Source of the DNA: JAJXWB01 sp036796555
GTDB taxonomy: Bacteria; Pseudomonadota; Alphaproteobacteria; Rhizobiales; Beijerinckiaceae
NCBI GenBank assembly: GCA_036796555.1
Contig: DAIRCS010000003.1
Location: 1-64,000, forward strand
Reading direction: 5' to 3'
Length of the DNA: 64,000 bases
Shown in pieces: positions 25,508-34,420 of the stretch; the stretch's first letter is position 1, and each line of letters opens with the position of its first letter. Below the pieces are notes generated by a model. That model saw only the letters and a list, made by a program, of their open reading frames with translations, was not told the origin of the DNA and ran no database searches. Both the position numbers and the translations under genes were made by a program.

Positions 25508-26062
25508 ATGCTGGCAGGACAAACGCGCATCCCGGCTGTTGAGGTCGAGACGCTCCCCGTCGACATGCGCATGACGCTTGAGGAGCAGCGCAAGACTTGG
25601 GGAGAGCCGCTCTATCCCTACCTCTTTTACGCGCGCAACCCGGCCTATTTTCGCGCGGCGAAGGCGATGTGGGACGCGCTTCAAGACAACGCGAAGCGCG
25701 TGCCGCGCACGCTCGGCGCACTGATCAACCGGCGCGTCGCGTGGTGGAATCGCTGTGAGTACTGCCAGGACGCTCATGCCGCCAAGAGTAAGAGATTCGG
25801 CGTTTCGACAGAAAAAATCGAGGCGCTGAACGAGTACGCGAGGAGTCCGCTCTTTAGCGCAGCGGAGAAGGTCGCGCTCGAATATGCCGACGTGATCACG
25901 GACACACATCGCGATGTCGACGACGAATTATTCAAGCGCCTGCAACAGCACTACGACGACGACGCGATCGCTGAGCTGACGATGATGATCGCGTGGCAGA
26001 ATGCCTCTTCGCGCTTCAACCACGCATTCCACATCCCTTCACAAAAATTCTGGAAGCGATGA
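25508..26062 (+). CDS. Carboxymuconolactone decarboxylase/AhpD family protein
   Basis: A 184-residue all-helical protein with the AhpD-type redox motif CEYCQDAH (Cys83, Cys86, His90) and the second half AAEKVALEYADVIT, matching the CMD fold. Members reduce peroxides via a Cys-x-x-Cys pair or act as carboxymuconolactone decarboxylases; the intact cysteine pair favours a redox role. ACAAGGAGGCGGCC precedes the ATG. The divergent LysR gene probably regulates it. Confidence 0.9.
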   Translation: MLAGQTRIPAVEVETLPVDMRMTLEEQRKTWGEPLYPYLFYARNPAYFRAAKAMWDALQDNAKRVPRTLGALINRRVAWWNRCEYCQDAHAAKSKRFGVSTEKIEALNEYARSPLFSAAEKVALEYADVITDTHRDVDDELFKRLQQHYDDDAIAELTMMIAWQNASSRFNHAFHIPSQKFWKR

Positions 26063-26104
26063 TCGGCAGGTAGAGCGGCTTCGATCTGAAACGAAGGATG
26101 AAGA

Positions 26105-26497
26105 ATGGTCGCCAGTAGCAGCTTTGCGGATTTTCTGCGCGATCTACTTGCGCCGCTCGGGCAACTGACGATGCGGCGCATGTTCGGCAAGACGGGCGTG
26201 TTCTGTGAAGGGGTGATGATCGCCATGGTCGCTGACAACATTCTCTATTTTCGAGTTGACGACCAGAACCGAACGATTTTCGCCGAAGCAGCCTCCCAAC
26301 CGCCTCTCAAGTACAAAAAACAGGGTCGGGCGATCGATCTTGCCTTCTGGCGTGCGCCCGACCGATTGTTCGATGATCCCGATGAACTCATTGTTTGGGC
26401 GCGAGCTGCGCTTTCGGCGGCACAGCGGGTTGCAGCAAGACGATCAGGACGATCGCGCAGCGATCGTGGCTGCAAGCATCGACCTCCCCTTTGCTGA
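26105..26497 (+). CDS. TfoX/Sxy N-terminal domain protein
   Basis: A 130-residue protein with the TfoX N-terminal domain: LLAPLGQLTMRRMFGKTGVF, then MVADNILYFRVDDQNR, then FWRAPDRLFDDPDELIVWAR. In gammaproteobacteria Sxy/TfoX proteins influence competence; in this group they are usually uncharacterised single-domain proteins. Start ATG at 26105, 42 bases after the AhpD-like gene and possibly co-transcribed. The last 20 residues (RRSGRSRSDRGCKHRPPLC) are unlike the usual lysine-rich tail, which could mean a shifted 3' end. Confidence 0.82.
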   Translation: MVASSSFADFLRDLLAPLGQLTMRRMFGKTGVFCEGVMIAMVADNILYFRVDDQNRTIFAEAASQPPLKYKKQGRAIDLAFWRAPDRLFDDPDELIVWARAALSAAQRVAARRSGRSRSDRGCKHRPPLC

Positions 26498-26719
26498 CAG
26501 GCTTTTTGACGGGTCTTGAGGCCCGCATCGGCCGCAATCAGATGCGGTTGCGACAACCACGAACCAATTTCGCCCGCGCTGCAGCATCGCTCGAATTTTC
26601 AGTCTCCCTCCGGCGGCCAAAACGCTTCAAAAAGTTGACCGCGCCCGGTCGGCCGCCGGTGCAAATCGTAATCGCCGCGTATTTGACCCGGGACGTTTGT
26701 CTTCGGTTTGCGCTGAGCA

Positions 26720-27595
26720 TTAGTTGTTGGTGGATGGGTATTCGAAGAAGCCCCGTCCGCTCTTAACGCCGAGGCGGCCCTCCGCGACCATCTTCTTGAG
26801 GAGCAGTCGTGGCCCTTCGGGAAGACCTTTGCGCTCTTCCGCGTAGTGCTCCTCAATATCCAGCACGACATCGAGCCCTACGCCATCCATCAGGCTGCAA
26901 GGACCTCGCGACAGGCCCATCGCCTGTGCGTAGATGGCGTCCACCACTTCCGGCTTGGCGACTCCTTCGGCGACAACAGCAAGCGCCTCGCGTTTGATGG
27001 CCGCCCAGATACGATTGAAGATGAAGCCGGTGCTCTCGCGCTCGACGATATAGGGCGTAAGGCCATAAGCCGGCAGCGCATCAGCGAGAAGCTTGATGAC
27101 GGCAGGATCTGTCCGGCCGCAGGACATCAGTTCGACGGGCGTGGAGCGCGGCGGCATCAGGAAGTGCATGTTGAGCAGCCGCTCGGGATGCGTCACGCTC
27201 CCGACGAGATTGCTGCTGGCGTAGGAAGATGAATTCGTCGCAAGGATCGCATCGGGCTCCACGAGCTCATCCAGCTGCTTGAAGATGGTCTTCTTCAGGT
27301 CGAGATTTTCGGGAACGGCCTCGATCACGAGCCAGGCGTCCTTGAGGGCTTTGGCGAGATCGTCAAACGGAACGACAACGCCGGCCTTCCCGTCCTTGAC
27401 CTGCTTCTCCAGTACGCCGGGAAGCTCGGACATCGCATAATCGACGCCTGCGGTACGCACTTCCGCATTGGGATCGTAGAGCCGTATTTCGGCTCCTTGC
27501 GTCGCCAGCATGAGCGCCATACGCCGGCCAAGCGTCCCCGCGCCCAGAATGACGACCGGACGCGTCCAGGTATCTTGCGGCAGCTTGAAGGACAT
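26720..27595 (-). CDS. 3-hydroxyacyl-CoA dehydrogenase family protein
   Basis: A 291-residue NAD-dependent dehydrogenase. Rossmann motif VILGAGTLGRRMALMLATQG lies near residue 15; SSSYASSN and HPERLLNMHFLMPP (with the catalytic histidine) mark the 3HCDH domain; the C-terminal domain includes GFIFNRIWAAIKREAL. It oxidises a hydroxyacyl-CoA or a related hydroxy acid. The sequence resembles the small hydroxyacid dehydrogenases of the carnitine/gulonate/LAM1-like branch rather than long fatty-acid oxidation enzymes. ATG at 27595 follows GGGAG by 8 bases. A propeller-protein gene lies 102 bases upstream on the same strand. Confidence 0.88.
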   Translation of the reverse strand: MSFKLPQDTWTRPVVILGAGTLGRRMALMLATQGAEIRLYDPNAEVRTAGVDYAMSELPGVLEKQVKDGKAGVVVPFDDLAKALKDAWLVIEAVPENLDLKKTIFKQLDELVEPDAILATNSSSYASSNLVGSVTHPERLLNMHFLMPPRSTPVELMSCGRTDPAVIKLLADALPAYGLTPYIVERESTGFIFNRIWAAIKREALAVVAEGVAKPEVVDAIYAQAMGLSRGPCSLMDGVGLDVVLDIEEHYAEERKGLPEGPRLLLKKMVAEGRLGVKSGRGFFEYPSTNN

Positions 27596-27697
27596 ACGTT
27601 TGCTCCCTTTCGCGAATAGGACCTCGTCCGTATCGAGCTGCGGACCCATGCGTCGCGCTGTGGTTTCTTTCGTCGATTGCATATTCGCGATCGAAAG

Positions 27698-28606
27698 CTA
27701 CGGCCGCTTGAGATAGGCGATTCCCGTCAGCGGGCCCTTGTTCTGATAGATGATCTTTCCAGAACCGGGACAATCAAGGTCGACGACATAAAGGGAGCCC
27801 TTGAGATCGCTGACGAAGATGCGTTTGTTTTCGTGATCGTGAGCGAGACCGATCGCCTCATGGAGGCCGGCGAGAAGAATCTCGTGATCCACGATCTTTC
27901 CGTCGCGGATACGGCCTCGGTTCAGCGTGTTGCCTTTCGGCGGATCGCCGCGATCGGTCCAGTACAGCGCATCCGCCTCGCCGTCCCATTCCAGGTCGAT
28001 GGGTTCGGGCAGTCCGCTCGCCAATATCTCGATGTCCATCCGTTTTGATGGATCTTTGGGGCGCGCCTGCAGAGACGCCCGAAGGATCTGACCTTCATTT
28101 CCCTTGGGCTTGCCCTTCTGTGTCCAGTAGATGTAGCCCCCTTTGGCGTCGACCGCGACCCCGACGCAATGCCGGCGACGATCTTGCTTGTCCTCGTCGC
28201 CTAAGCCGGTCTGAACATGCGTGATCAAATCCGAGCCATCGGAGCGACAGCTCATCACGCGCATGCCTTCCCGGTCGCACCAATAAATGCGGCCTGTGGC
28301 GCCGTCGTATTGAATTTGCTTGCCGGTGACGAACACGCCTTCCGGAACGATGATCGTGCGATCGCCGCCATCAAAATTCGCGCGCTCGATATAACCGTCG
28401 TTTCCCCAGAAGTCCTCTCCGTCCCGGATCGCCCCCATGAAGGTGTAATAGATATGACGATTGACGGGATCGATCGTAATCCCGTCCGGCTTCGAGTCCA
28501 GATCGCCAATAAGAATTTGCGGATCGCCGCCATCCGTTCCAACCGACATGATGCGCGATTTGCGGCCGAGGCTTAAAAGGAAAATTCTGCCGGCGGTCGT
28601 GTTCAA
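27698..28606 (-). CDS. Six-bladed YWTD-type beta-propeller protein (SMP-30/LDLR-repeat-like)
   Basis: A 302-residue protein built from six propeller repeats, each with a YWTD-like core: RIFLLSLG, HIYYTFMG, RIYWCDRE, YIYWTQKG, ALYWTDRG, RIFVSDLK. This is the LDL-receptor class B/SMP-30-like fold. No signal peptide is visible. Its chemistry is unknown; SMP-30 relatives are lactonases. Start is TTG at 28606 with GAGGG 7 bases upstream, but the in-frame residues just upstream (RPEGVC) also look like the first blade, and no ATG or GTG lies between them and the TGA at 28649-28651. The N-terminus may be mis-set or frameshifted. Paired with the 3-hydroxyacyl-CoA dehydrogenase gene. Confidence 0.75.
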   Translation of the reverse strand: MNTTAGRIFLLSLGRKSRIMSVGTDGGDPQILIGDLDSKPDGITIDPVNRHIYYTFMGAIRDGEDFWGNDGYIERANFDGGDRTIIVPEGVFVTGKQIQYDGATGRIYWCDREGMRVMSCRSDGSDLITHVQTGLGDEDKQDRRRHCVGVAVDAKGGYIYWTQKGKPKGNEGQILRASLQARPKDPSKRMDIEILASGLPEPIDLEWDGEADALYWTDRGDPPKGNTLNRGRIRDGKIVDHEILLAGLHEAIGLAHDHENKRIFVSDLKGSLYVVDLDCPGSGKIIYQNKGPLTGIAYLKRP

Positions 28607-28993
28607 GCAGACGCCCTCGGGACGCTGGCGGCACGCGCGGAGCAGCGATCATGCCCTATGGTTGCAATGAAAAACGGCGCCCCGAAAACACGTAAGCTGC
28701 GCAGGCGTTACGAATCTTCCCCCAACGCCCATCAAAACGCCGATGTTCGTTTGTCAGTCGGCCGCTTTTCCTTGAGCAGCACGGTATCCAATACGCCTTG
28801 TCGATAAAGGTGCGAGGGGGCCATCGTGCTGGTTATTTTGGGACAAAGCCGCTTCCTCCAGGAAGCGCAGACGTCGGTCGGCCCGAGCCCGGACGAGTAA
28901 CTCCAGGGAGATTCCTTATTAATGGGATCGCCCTGCATTCATCAGAATTTCTCGTATCGCGCAGGTGAGAACGGCCAGGCTATGCGCCTGTCG
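28607..28993. other. Intergenic region with no clear gene
   Basis: About 390 bases between two minus-strand genes. A 68-codon minus-strand frame (28732-28938) has no family similarity or ribosome site that I can see. The stretch holds the promoter for the propeller and dehydrogenase genes. No terminator hairpin is convincing. Confidence 0.4.
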
Positions 28994-30451
28994 TCAGGCC
29001 ACATTCAATTCCTCGAATTTCGGCTTAGCGAGCTGTTCGACAAAGCGCGCGTAGGACCAGGGCCACGAGGCCAGATTACCCTGCTTGTCGTAATACCAGC
29101 TCGTGCAACCGCCCGTCGCCCAGACCGTATGTTTCAAGGCGGACCGCAACTCGGCGTTGAACGCATCGGTCGCCTGCCGGCTCGGTTCGATTTCGCTGAA
29201 TTGTCCGGCCGCCAACGGTCTGATCAGCTCCATCACATAGCCGATCTGAAGTTCCGCAGTCCGCAGATACGAGAAGTTGCCGATCGGACTGTTGGGACCG
29301 CCGAGCAGGAACAGGTTCGGAAAATCCGGAACGGCGACGGAGCGATAGGCCTGACAGGCTTCATTCCATCGTTCGTTCAGGCTGACGCCTCCACGACCAT
29401 ATATTGTCGCCGGACGAAAATAGGCGAAGGGATCAAAACCGGTCGCGTAGACGAGAATATCGAGTTCATGGAGCGCGCCATCGCGCGTCCTGACGCCGCT
29501 TGCCTCGATTTGTTCGATCGGCGTGTCGACGAGATGGGCGTTGGGCTTCTGGATCGCGGGATAAAATTTGTCCGAGACGATCAGCCGCTTGCATCCGGCC
29601 TGATAGGACGGCGTCAACCGGCGGCGAAGATCCTCGTCGTGAACGTTCTCGGCGAGATTCCTCAGGCAGTTCTGCGCCATTTCCTCGAGCCCGGCGTCAT
29701 TCTCCCCAACCAGGGCGGCCGCGAAACGATCGTTGAAGATCGTGTTCAACTGTTCGTACAGCTCCGCCATCTTCTGCGGATTATTTCGGAAGCCCGCCTT
29801 CTTCTCCTCCGGAAAAAGATTGTTGGGAACGTTCACGATCCACTGCGGCGTCCGCTGAAACAGCGACACCGATTCGACCTTGTCGACGATCGCCGGAAGA
29901 ATCTGGGTCGCCGTCGATCCCGTGCCGATGATGCCGACGCGCTTTCCGCCAAGGTCGAGTTTGTGATCCCAGCGTGAGCTGTGGAAAGCCGATCCGGCAA
30001 AGCTGTCCCGGCCTTTGATCTGCGGGAGCACGGGCGCATGCAAAATTCCAGTCGCCAGAATGACAGCGTCGAAAATTTCCGGCTCGCCCTTGGCGGTCTC
30101 TATGCGCCACTTGCCGTCGCCGACATAGTCGGCGCGCGTCACGCCGGCCGAGAAGCGAATGTTCTCCGTGATTCCGAATGCATCCGCGACGCCGGCGATG
30201 TATTGGCAGATTTCGCCTCCGGACGCGTATTCCTGCGTCCACTCCGCATTCGGAGCGAAAGAAAACCGATAGAGGTGGGAAGGCACGTCGCAGGTGAGGC
30301 CGGGATAGGTGTTGTCGCGCCACGTGCCGCCGAGGCGATCCGATCGCTCGAAAACGACGCAGGGAATGCCCGCTTCCTTCAGTTTGACGGCCATACCGAT
30401 CCCGCCGGCGCCCGCGCCGACGATCGCAACCCTGAACGATTCCGCGCCCAT
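28994..30451 (-). CDS. Flavin-containing monooxygenase, Baeyer-Villiger type
   Basis: A 485-residue FAD- and NADPH-binding flavoprotein. The FAD motif is VGAGAGGIG (residues 11-19), followed by RSDRLGGTW; the type I Baeyer-Villiger fingerprint FxGxxxHxxxW is met by FAGSAFHSSRWD (151-162); the NADPH motif is GTGSTATQ (176-183). It probably inserts oxygen next to a ketone to form an ester or lactone. ATG at 30451 has AAGGAGACGAC directly upstream; an ATG at 30493 lacks one. It is transcribed away from the TetR-type operator at 30510-30527 and belongs with the CoA ligases and dehydrogenases that follow. Confidence 0.9.
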   Translation of the reverse strand: MGAESFRVAIVGAGAGGIGMAVKLKEAGIPCVVFERSDRLGGTWRDNTYPGLTCDVPSHLYRFSFAPNAEWTQEYASGGEICQYIAGVADAFGITENIRFSAGVTRADYVGDGKWRIETAKGEPEIFDAVILATGILHAPVLPQIKGRDSFAGSAFHSSRWDHKLDLGGKRVGIIGTGSTATQILPAIVDKVESVSLFQRTPQWIVNVPNNLFPEEKKAGFRNNPQKMAELYEQLNTIFNDRFAAALVGENDAGLEEMAQNCLRNLAENVHDEDLRRRLTPSYQAGCKRLIVSDKFYPAIQKPNAHLVDTPIEQIEASGVRTRDGALHELDILVYATGFDPFAYFRPATIYGRGGVSLNERWNEACQAYRSVAVPDFPNLFLLGGPNSPIGNFSYLRTAELQIGYVMELIRPLAAGQFSEIEPSRQATDAFNAELRSALKHTVWATGGCTSWYYDKQGNLASWPWSYARFVEQLAKPKFEELNVA

Positions 30452-30479
30452 GTCGTCTCCTTGAGAATTGTCGCCATCA

Positions 30480-30508
30480 TTGACATGTGACATTCTGTAT
30501 GAGATAAA
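30480..30508 (+). promoter_or_regulatory. Sigma-70-like promoter for the binding-protein gene
   Basis: TTGACA (30480-30485) and GATAAA (30503-30508) are separated by exactly 17 bases. The start of transcription would fall inside the palindrome at 30510-30527. The promoter faces the binding-protein gene at 30645. Confidence 0.55.
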
Positions 30509-30509
30509 A

Positions 30510-30527
30510 ATATACCAGTTGGTATAT
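30510..30527. promoter_or_regulatory. Candidate TetR operator, 18-base palindrome
   Basis: ATATACCA-GT-TGGTATAT is a perfect 18-base palindrome between the divergent monooxygenase and binding-protein genes, directly after a -10 element. An almost identical site lies at 39147-39160. The only TetR-family gene in the block is at 31935-32600. Confidence 0.7.
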
Positions 30528-30644
30528 GTCAAGCCGAATGTGGACTCAGGGACGAGTCTTTTCGATGCGCGGCATGTCAATCGGGAAGAAGCACGGCCGC
30601 TTGAATCGATCCGAGTGGGCCCGCGTCATAAAAACGGAGGAACC

Positions 30645-31859
30645 ATGCGATTTTTCGGCTGCATCTGTTTGGCGCTCATGCTGGCCGCGTCGACCGGCAG
30701 CGCCCGATCCGAGGACGGTCCGATCAAGATCGGAGTACTGGAGGACATGTCCGGGCCATACGCGGACGTGTCAGGTCCCGGATCGGTCATCGCCGCCCGT
30801 CTCGCTGCGGAAGATTTCGGTCCGGCGCTCGGGCGCAAGGTCGAGATTCTCGCCGCCGACCATGCCAACAAGGCCGATATCGGAACCGCCATCGCAAAGC
30901 GCTGGTTCGACGTCGACAAGATCGACATGATCGTCGGAATGGGCAATTCCGCTGTGGCGCTGGCGGTTCGCGGCGTCGCGTCTTCCAAGGGCGTCGTCGA
31001 TATCAACACCAGCGCGGGGACCGGCGATCTGACCGGCAAGGCCTGTTCGCCGACTTCGTTCCACTGGGTCTACGACACCTATGCGCTGGCCAAGACGATC
31101 GGCACGGCCACGATCCGGTCCGGCGCCGATACATTCTTCATGATCGCCGCCGACTACAATTTCGGAACGATCATGGCGCAGGATACGACGAAATTCGCGA
31201 CGGCCGCCGGCGGCAAGTCGGTCGGCGGCGTCAGGGTTCCACTCAACACGGCCGACTTCAGTTCGTACATCCTGCAAGCGCAGAGCGCGCGCGCGAAAGC
31301 GATCATGCTGGCGATCGCCGGCCAGGACCTCATTAACTTCATCAAGCAGTCGAACGAGTTCAATGTCGTGAAAAGCGGGCAGAAGCTGGCGTCCTTCGTG
31401 ACCTTCGTCAACGACGTTCACGCGCTCGGGCTGAACGTCACGCAGGGTCTTCTGACCGCCGAAGCCTTTTACTGGGACCTGAACGACGACACCCGCCGCT
31501 TCTCGAGACGGTTCCAGCAAGTCGCGAAAAAGATGCCGAACAGCATGCAGGCGGGCGTCTACAGCGCGGTGACGCATTATCTGAAGGCGGTGAAGGCGGT
31601 CGGCGGGACGGACGGCAAGCTTGTGGCGGCGAAGATGCGCGAGCTGCCCGTCGATGATTTCATGACGAAGAACGCAAAGGTCCGCGAAGACGGGCGCGTC
31701 ATGCGGGACTTCTACCTGTTCCAGGCCAAGGCTCCGCAGGATTCGAAAGGCGAATGGGATCTTCTCGCGCCGATCGAGAAGCTGCCGGACGGCGAGGCGT
31801 TTCGTCCGCTCGCTGAAAGCGAGTGCCCGCTCGTGAAGGCGGCCGTCACGAAAAACTAG
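30645..31859 (+). CDS. ABC transporter substrate-binding protein, Leu/Ile/Val family (orphan, copy 1)
   Basis: A 404-residue periplasmic protein. Signal peptide MRFFGCICLALMLAASTGS ends near residue 20. Diagnostic pieces are IKIGVLEDMSGPYADVSGPG, KVEILAADHANKADIG, DLTGKACSPTSFHWVYDTYA and YSAVTHYLKAVKAVGGTDG. Such proteins bind aromatic or alicyclic acids and amino acids. The same pieces recur in the protein at 34421-35638, so the two are paralogues. No Liv-type permease or ATPase gene lies nearby. ACGGAGGAACC precedes the ATG at 30645. It is controlled by the promoter and palindrome at 30480-30527. Confidence 0.88.
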   Translation: MRFFGCICLALMLAASTGSARSEDGPIKIGVLEDMSGPYADVSGPGSVIAARLAAEDFGPALGRKVEILAADHANKADIGTAIAKRWFDVDKIDMIVGMGNSAVALAVRGVASSKGVVDINTSAGTGDLTGKACSPTSFHWVYDTYALAKTIGTATIRSGADTFFMIAADYNFGTIMAQDTTKFATAAGGKSVGGVRVPLNTADFSSYILQAQSARAKAIMLAIAGQDLINFIKQSNEFNVVKSGQKLASFVTFVNDVHALGLNVTQGLLTAEAFYWDLNDDTRRFSRRFQQVAKKMPNSMQAGVYSAVTHYLKAVKAVGGTDGKLVAAKMRELPVDDFMTKNAKVREDGRVMRDFYLFQAKAPQDSKGEWDLLAPIEKLPDGEAFRPLAESECPLVKAAVTKN

Positions 31860-31934
31860 ATCAGGCTATATATTCAGGCGTGCGCACGTCACTGGCGCGC
31901 GCCGCCATTGCGAGGAGCCCCGATCGCCGCCGCT

Positions 31935-32600
31935 TCAGCGCCTCTTGCCGGCGCCGGTCTTCGTCGACCCGGAATGATCGGCCGACGCTTTCCGCTGTCT
32001 GGCTTTCACCATATTCAAAACCAGCTCGATCATCTCGTCGCACAATTGCTCTCGTCCGAGCCGACCGGACGGCGAGTACCAGCGGTGCGTCCAGCGAACC
32101 ATGCCGCTGATCGCGAGCGAGGCGATCTCGGGATCGCTGATGTCGAACTCGCCCGCCTTGATCCCGTCGCGCAGTAGATCGGCCAGACGGCTGTCGAATT
32201 CCTTGAGCTTCTTTCTGGTCTTGCGAATCCGTTCCGGCTCGAGGTGCTTTTCCTCGGCGATCAGGATCGGCGTGAATTCACGCTGATCGATATTGCTTTC
32301 GACGAAAATTCTGATGAACCGCACCAGACGCTCGGTCGGCGAGCCGTTCCGGTTCTTCAGCGCTTCCATGAGCACCTCGTAGAGGGCCACATAGGCGTTG
32401 TCGAAAAGCTCGACCAGAATCGTCTGCTTGTTCTTGAAATAGGTGTAGATGAAGGGCTTCGTGACGCCAAGCGCCAGGGCGATGTCGTCGAGCGTGGTCT
32501 TCTGGAACCCGTGCTCCCTGAAGAGCTTGCCGGCCGCATCGAGAACAAGCTGCTTCTTGTATTCCCGGACGGTTTGTTTGGCGTCGATCACAGAGTTCAT
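31935..32600 (-). CDS. TetR family transcriptional regulator
   Basis: A 221-residue regulator. The helix-turn-helix is TTLDDIALALGVTKPFIYTY (about residues 37-56), preceded by AGKLFREHGFQK; a ligand-binding all-helical domain follows. TetR proteins usually repress and are released by a small ligand, here probably an acyl-CoA or the imported compound. The operators at 30510-30527 and 39147-39160 are its likely targets. ATG at 32600 follows an indifferent ribosome site; longer in-frame sequence is unlike the family. It is convergent with the upstream binding-protein gene and co-directional with the ligase upstream of it. Confidence 0.9.
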   Translation of the reverse strand: MNSVIDAKQTVREYKKQLVLDAAGKLFREHGFQKTTLDDIALALGVTKPFIYTYFKNKQTILVELFDNAYVALYEVLMEALKNRNGSPTERLVRFIRIFVESNIDQREFTPILIAEEKHLEPERIRKTRKKLKEFDSRLADLLRDGIKAGEFDISDPEIASLAISGMVRWTHRWYSPSGRLGREQLCDEMIELVLNMVKARQRKASADHSGSTKTGAGKRR

Positions 32601-32775
32601 GTCGGGGTCCGCCGCACGTTGGGCATTGTGCAATGCGATAGCACGGCGTCTCGACCCTCGCCAGCCTGGTCGCGCAATATCCGGCGGCGGCGCTTCGCGT
32701 ACCGCCGGGTATGCAACGCGCCGCCGCAAACGCGACCTCCGTCGCCCAAAAGCGGGCGGGACCGGAAATCTCGCG

Positions 32776-34398
32776 TCAGCCCTGCCCGGTTTCGCGCAAC
32801 GCGCGATCCCTCAGAAGCACGCGCTGCACCTTGCCGGACGCCGTCATCGGCAGGCTCTCGACGGCTACGACATGGTGCGGAATCTTGAAGCTCGCGATCT
32901 TGCCCTTGCAGCGCGCCTGAACGTCCTCGAGCGAGCATTGCTCGCCCTGCTTCACGACGACATAGGCGCAGGGAACCTCGCTCAGCCGGGCGTCGGGCAC
33001 GCCGACGACCGCGACCTGCTCGATCGACGGCACGAGCGCGACGAGTTCCTGTTCGAGGGCGGCGGGAGAAACATTCTCGCCGCCGACCTTGAGCATTTCC
33101 TTGTAGCGCCCGAGAAACTGCAGGAACCCGTCCGGCCGCAGGAAACCGCGGTCGCCGGAATGCAGCCAGCCGTCGGCGTCGATGGTCCGCGCCGTCGCCT
33201 CGGGATCGCGGAAATAGCCGCGCATGACCGTATAGCCGCGCGCGAGAATCTCGCCCTCGACTCCCGGCGGCTGCTCGGCGCCCGTGACCGGATCGGCGAT
33301 GCGCACTTCGAGGCCCGGCATGGGGCGGCCGGACGTCGTGCAGCGCTGCTCTTTCGTATCATCGAGGCTGCTCATGAAGACGAAGCAGCCGACCTCCGAC
33401 ATGCCCCAGCCCGACACCGTCGGGCATAGCGCGGGCTGCACCTGGGCCGCGACGGCGTTCGAATTCTCCATGCCGGCCGGCAGCGTGCCGAACCGGACGC
33501 TCGACAGATCGCGCGGACGCCGCGCCTGCGCCCGCAGCAGATCGGCGTAATGGGTCTCGAATCCGTGCAGACCGGCCACGCGCTCGCGCTCGATCAGGCG
33601 CAAGGCCTCCTCGACGTCCCACACGTCCATCACGACCTGATGCGTGCCGATCAGCAGGCCGGCCAGCATGTTGTCCGACATGCCGTAGAGATGGAACATC
33701 GGCAGGAAACAGAGAACTGCGTCTCCCGCCCGGACCGGCCATTTCTCATGACGTTCGCGAATGTTGCGGACGATGCTGTGATCGTGCGTCACGCCCTTGG
33801 GATTGCCAGTCGTCCCCGAGGTGAACACGATCAGCGCGATATCGTCGGCCGCGACCGCCGCCGCGGCTGTCTCCAGTTCTTCCGTCGTCACGCGCTCGGC
33901 GGCGGCGAGAAAGCGGCTCCAGGAAACGGGCGTGTCGCCCGGCGTATCGCCAATCGTCACAATGTCCCGCAGATGCGGGTAGTCCGCGGCTCCCGAGAAG
34001 CGTTCGCCGTCGAAGCCCGGAATCGCCGCCTTCAGGATCTCGACATAGTCTACGGGGCCCGACCGCTCCACGACGAACAGCAGCTTGCACTCGGCCAGCT
34101 TGAGCGCATAGGCGGCGTCGTGCTCGCGATAGCGGGTATTCATCGGCGCGACGATGGCGCCGATCCGCATGGCCGCGAAAAACGCGATCGGAAACTCGAT
34201 CCGGTTCGTGACCCAGAGTCCGACGACGTCGCCCTTGCGCACGCCGCGCGCCAGCAGCGCCCGCGCCGCGCGATCGACCTGAGACGCGAGGTCGCCGAAG
34301 GTCAGCCGGGATTCGCGAAAGCTGAACGCCGGGCTGTCGGCCCAAAGGCGCGCCGCGGCGCCGGGAAGGTCGCCAAATCGTATTGCCGCTGCGGACAT
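32776..34398 (-). CDS. AMP-dependent acyl-CoA synthetase
   Basis: A 540-residue ANL ligase with VFTSGTTGNPKGV (residues 191-203), GWGMSEVGCF as motif A5, HSGDRGFLRPDGFLQFLGRY with KVGGENVSPAALE, and TASGKVQRVLLRD with the adenylation lysine. It activates a carboxylic acid produced or imported by the block. GGGAGGAAACC lies before the ATG at 34398. Only 22 bases separate it from the binding-protein gene upstream on the same strand, so they probably share a transcript. Confidence 0.9.
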   Translation of the reverse strand: MSAAAIRFGDLPGAAARLWADSPAFSFRESRLTFGDLASQVDRAARALLARGVRKGDVVGLWVTNRIEFPIAFFAAMRIGAIVAPMNTRYREHDAAYALKLAECKLLFVVERSGPVDYVEILKAAIPGFDGERFSGAADYPHLRDIVTIGDTPGDTPVSWSRFLAAAERVTTEELETAAAAVAADDIALIVFTSGTTGNPKGVTHDHSIVRNIRERHEKWPVRAGDAVLCFLPMFHLYGMSDNMLAGLLIGTHQVVMDVWDVEEALRLIERERVAGLHGFETHYADLLRAQARRPRDLSSVRFGTLPAGMENSNAVAAQVQPALCPTVSGWGMSEVGCFVFMSSLDDTKEQRCTTSGRPMPGLEVRIADPVTGAEQPPGVEGEILARGYTVMRGYFRDPEATARTIDADGWLHSGDRGFLRPDGFLQFLGRYKEMLKVGGENVSPAALEQELVALVPSIEQVAVVGVPDARLSEVPCAYVVVKQGEQCSLEDVQARCKGKIASFKIPHHVVAVESLPMTASGKVQRVLLRDRALRETGQG

Positions 34399-34420
34399 TG
34401 AGGTTTCCTCCCTCGGATTC

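Noticed and set aside
28732..28938. 68-codon minus-strand frame
   Set aside because: No similarity that I recognise and no ribosome site; left as intergenic.
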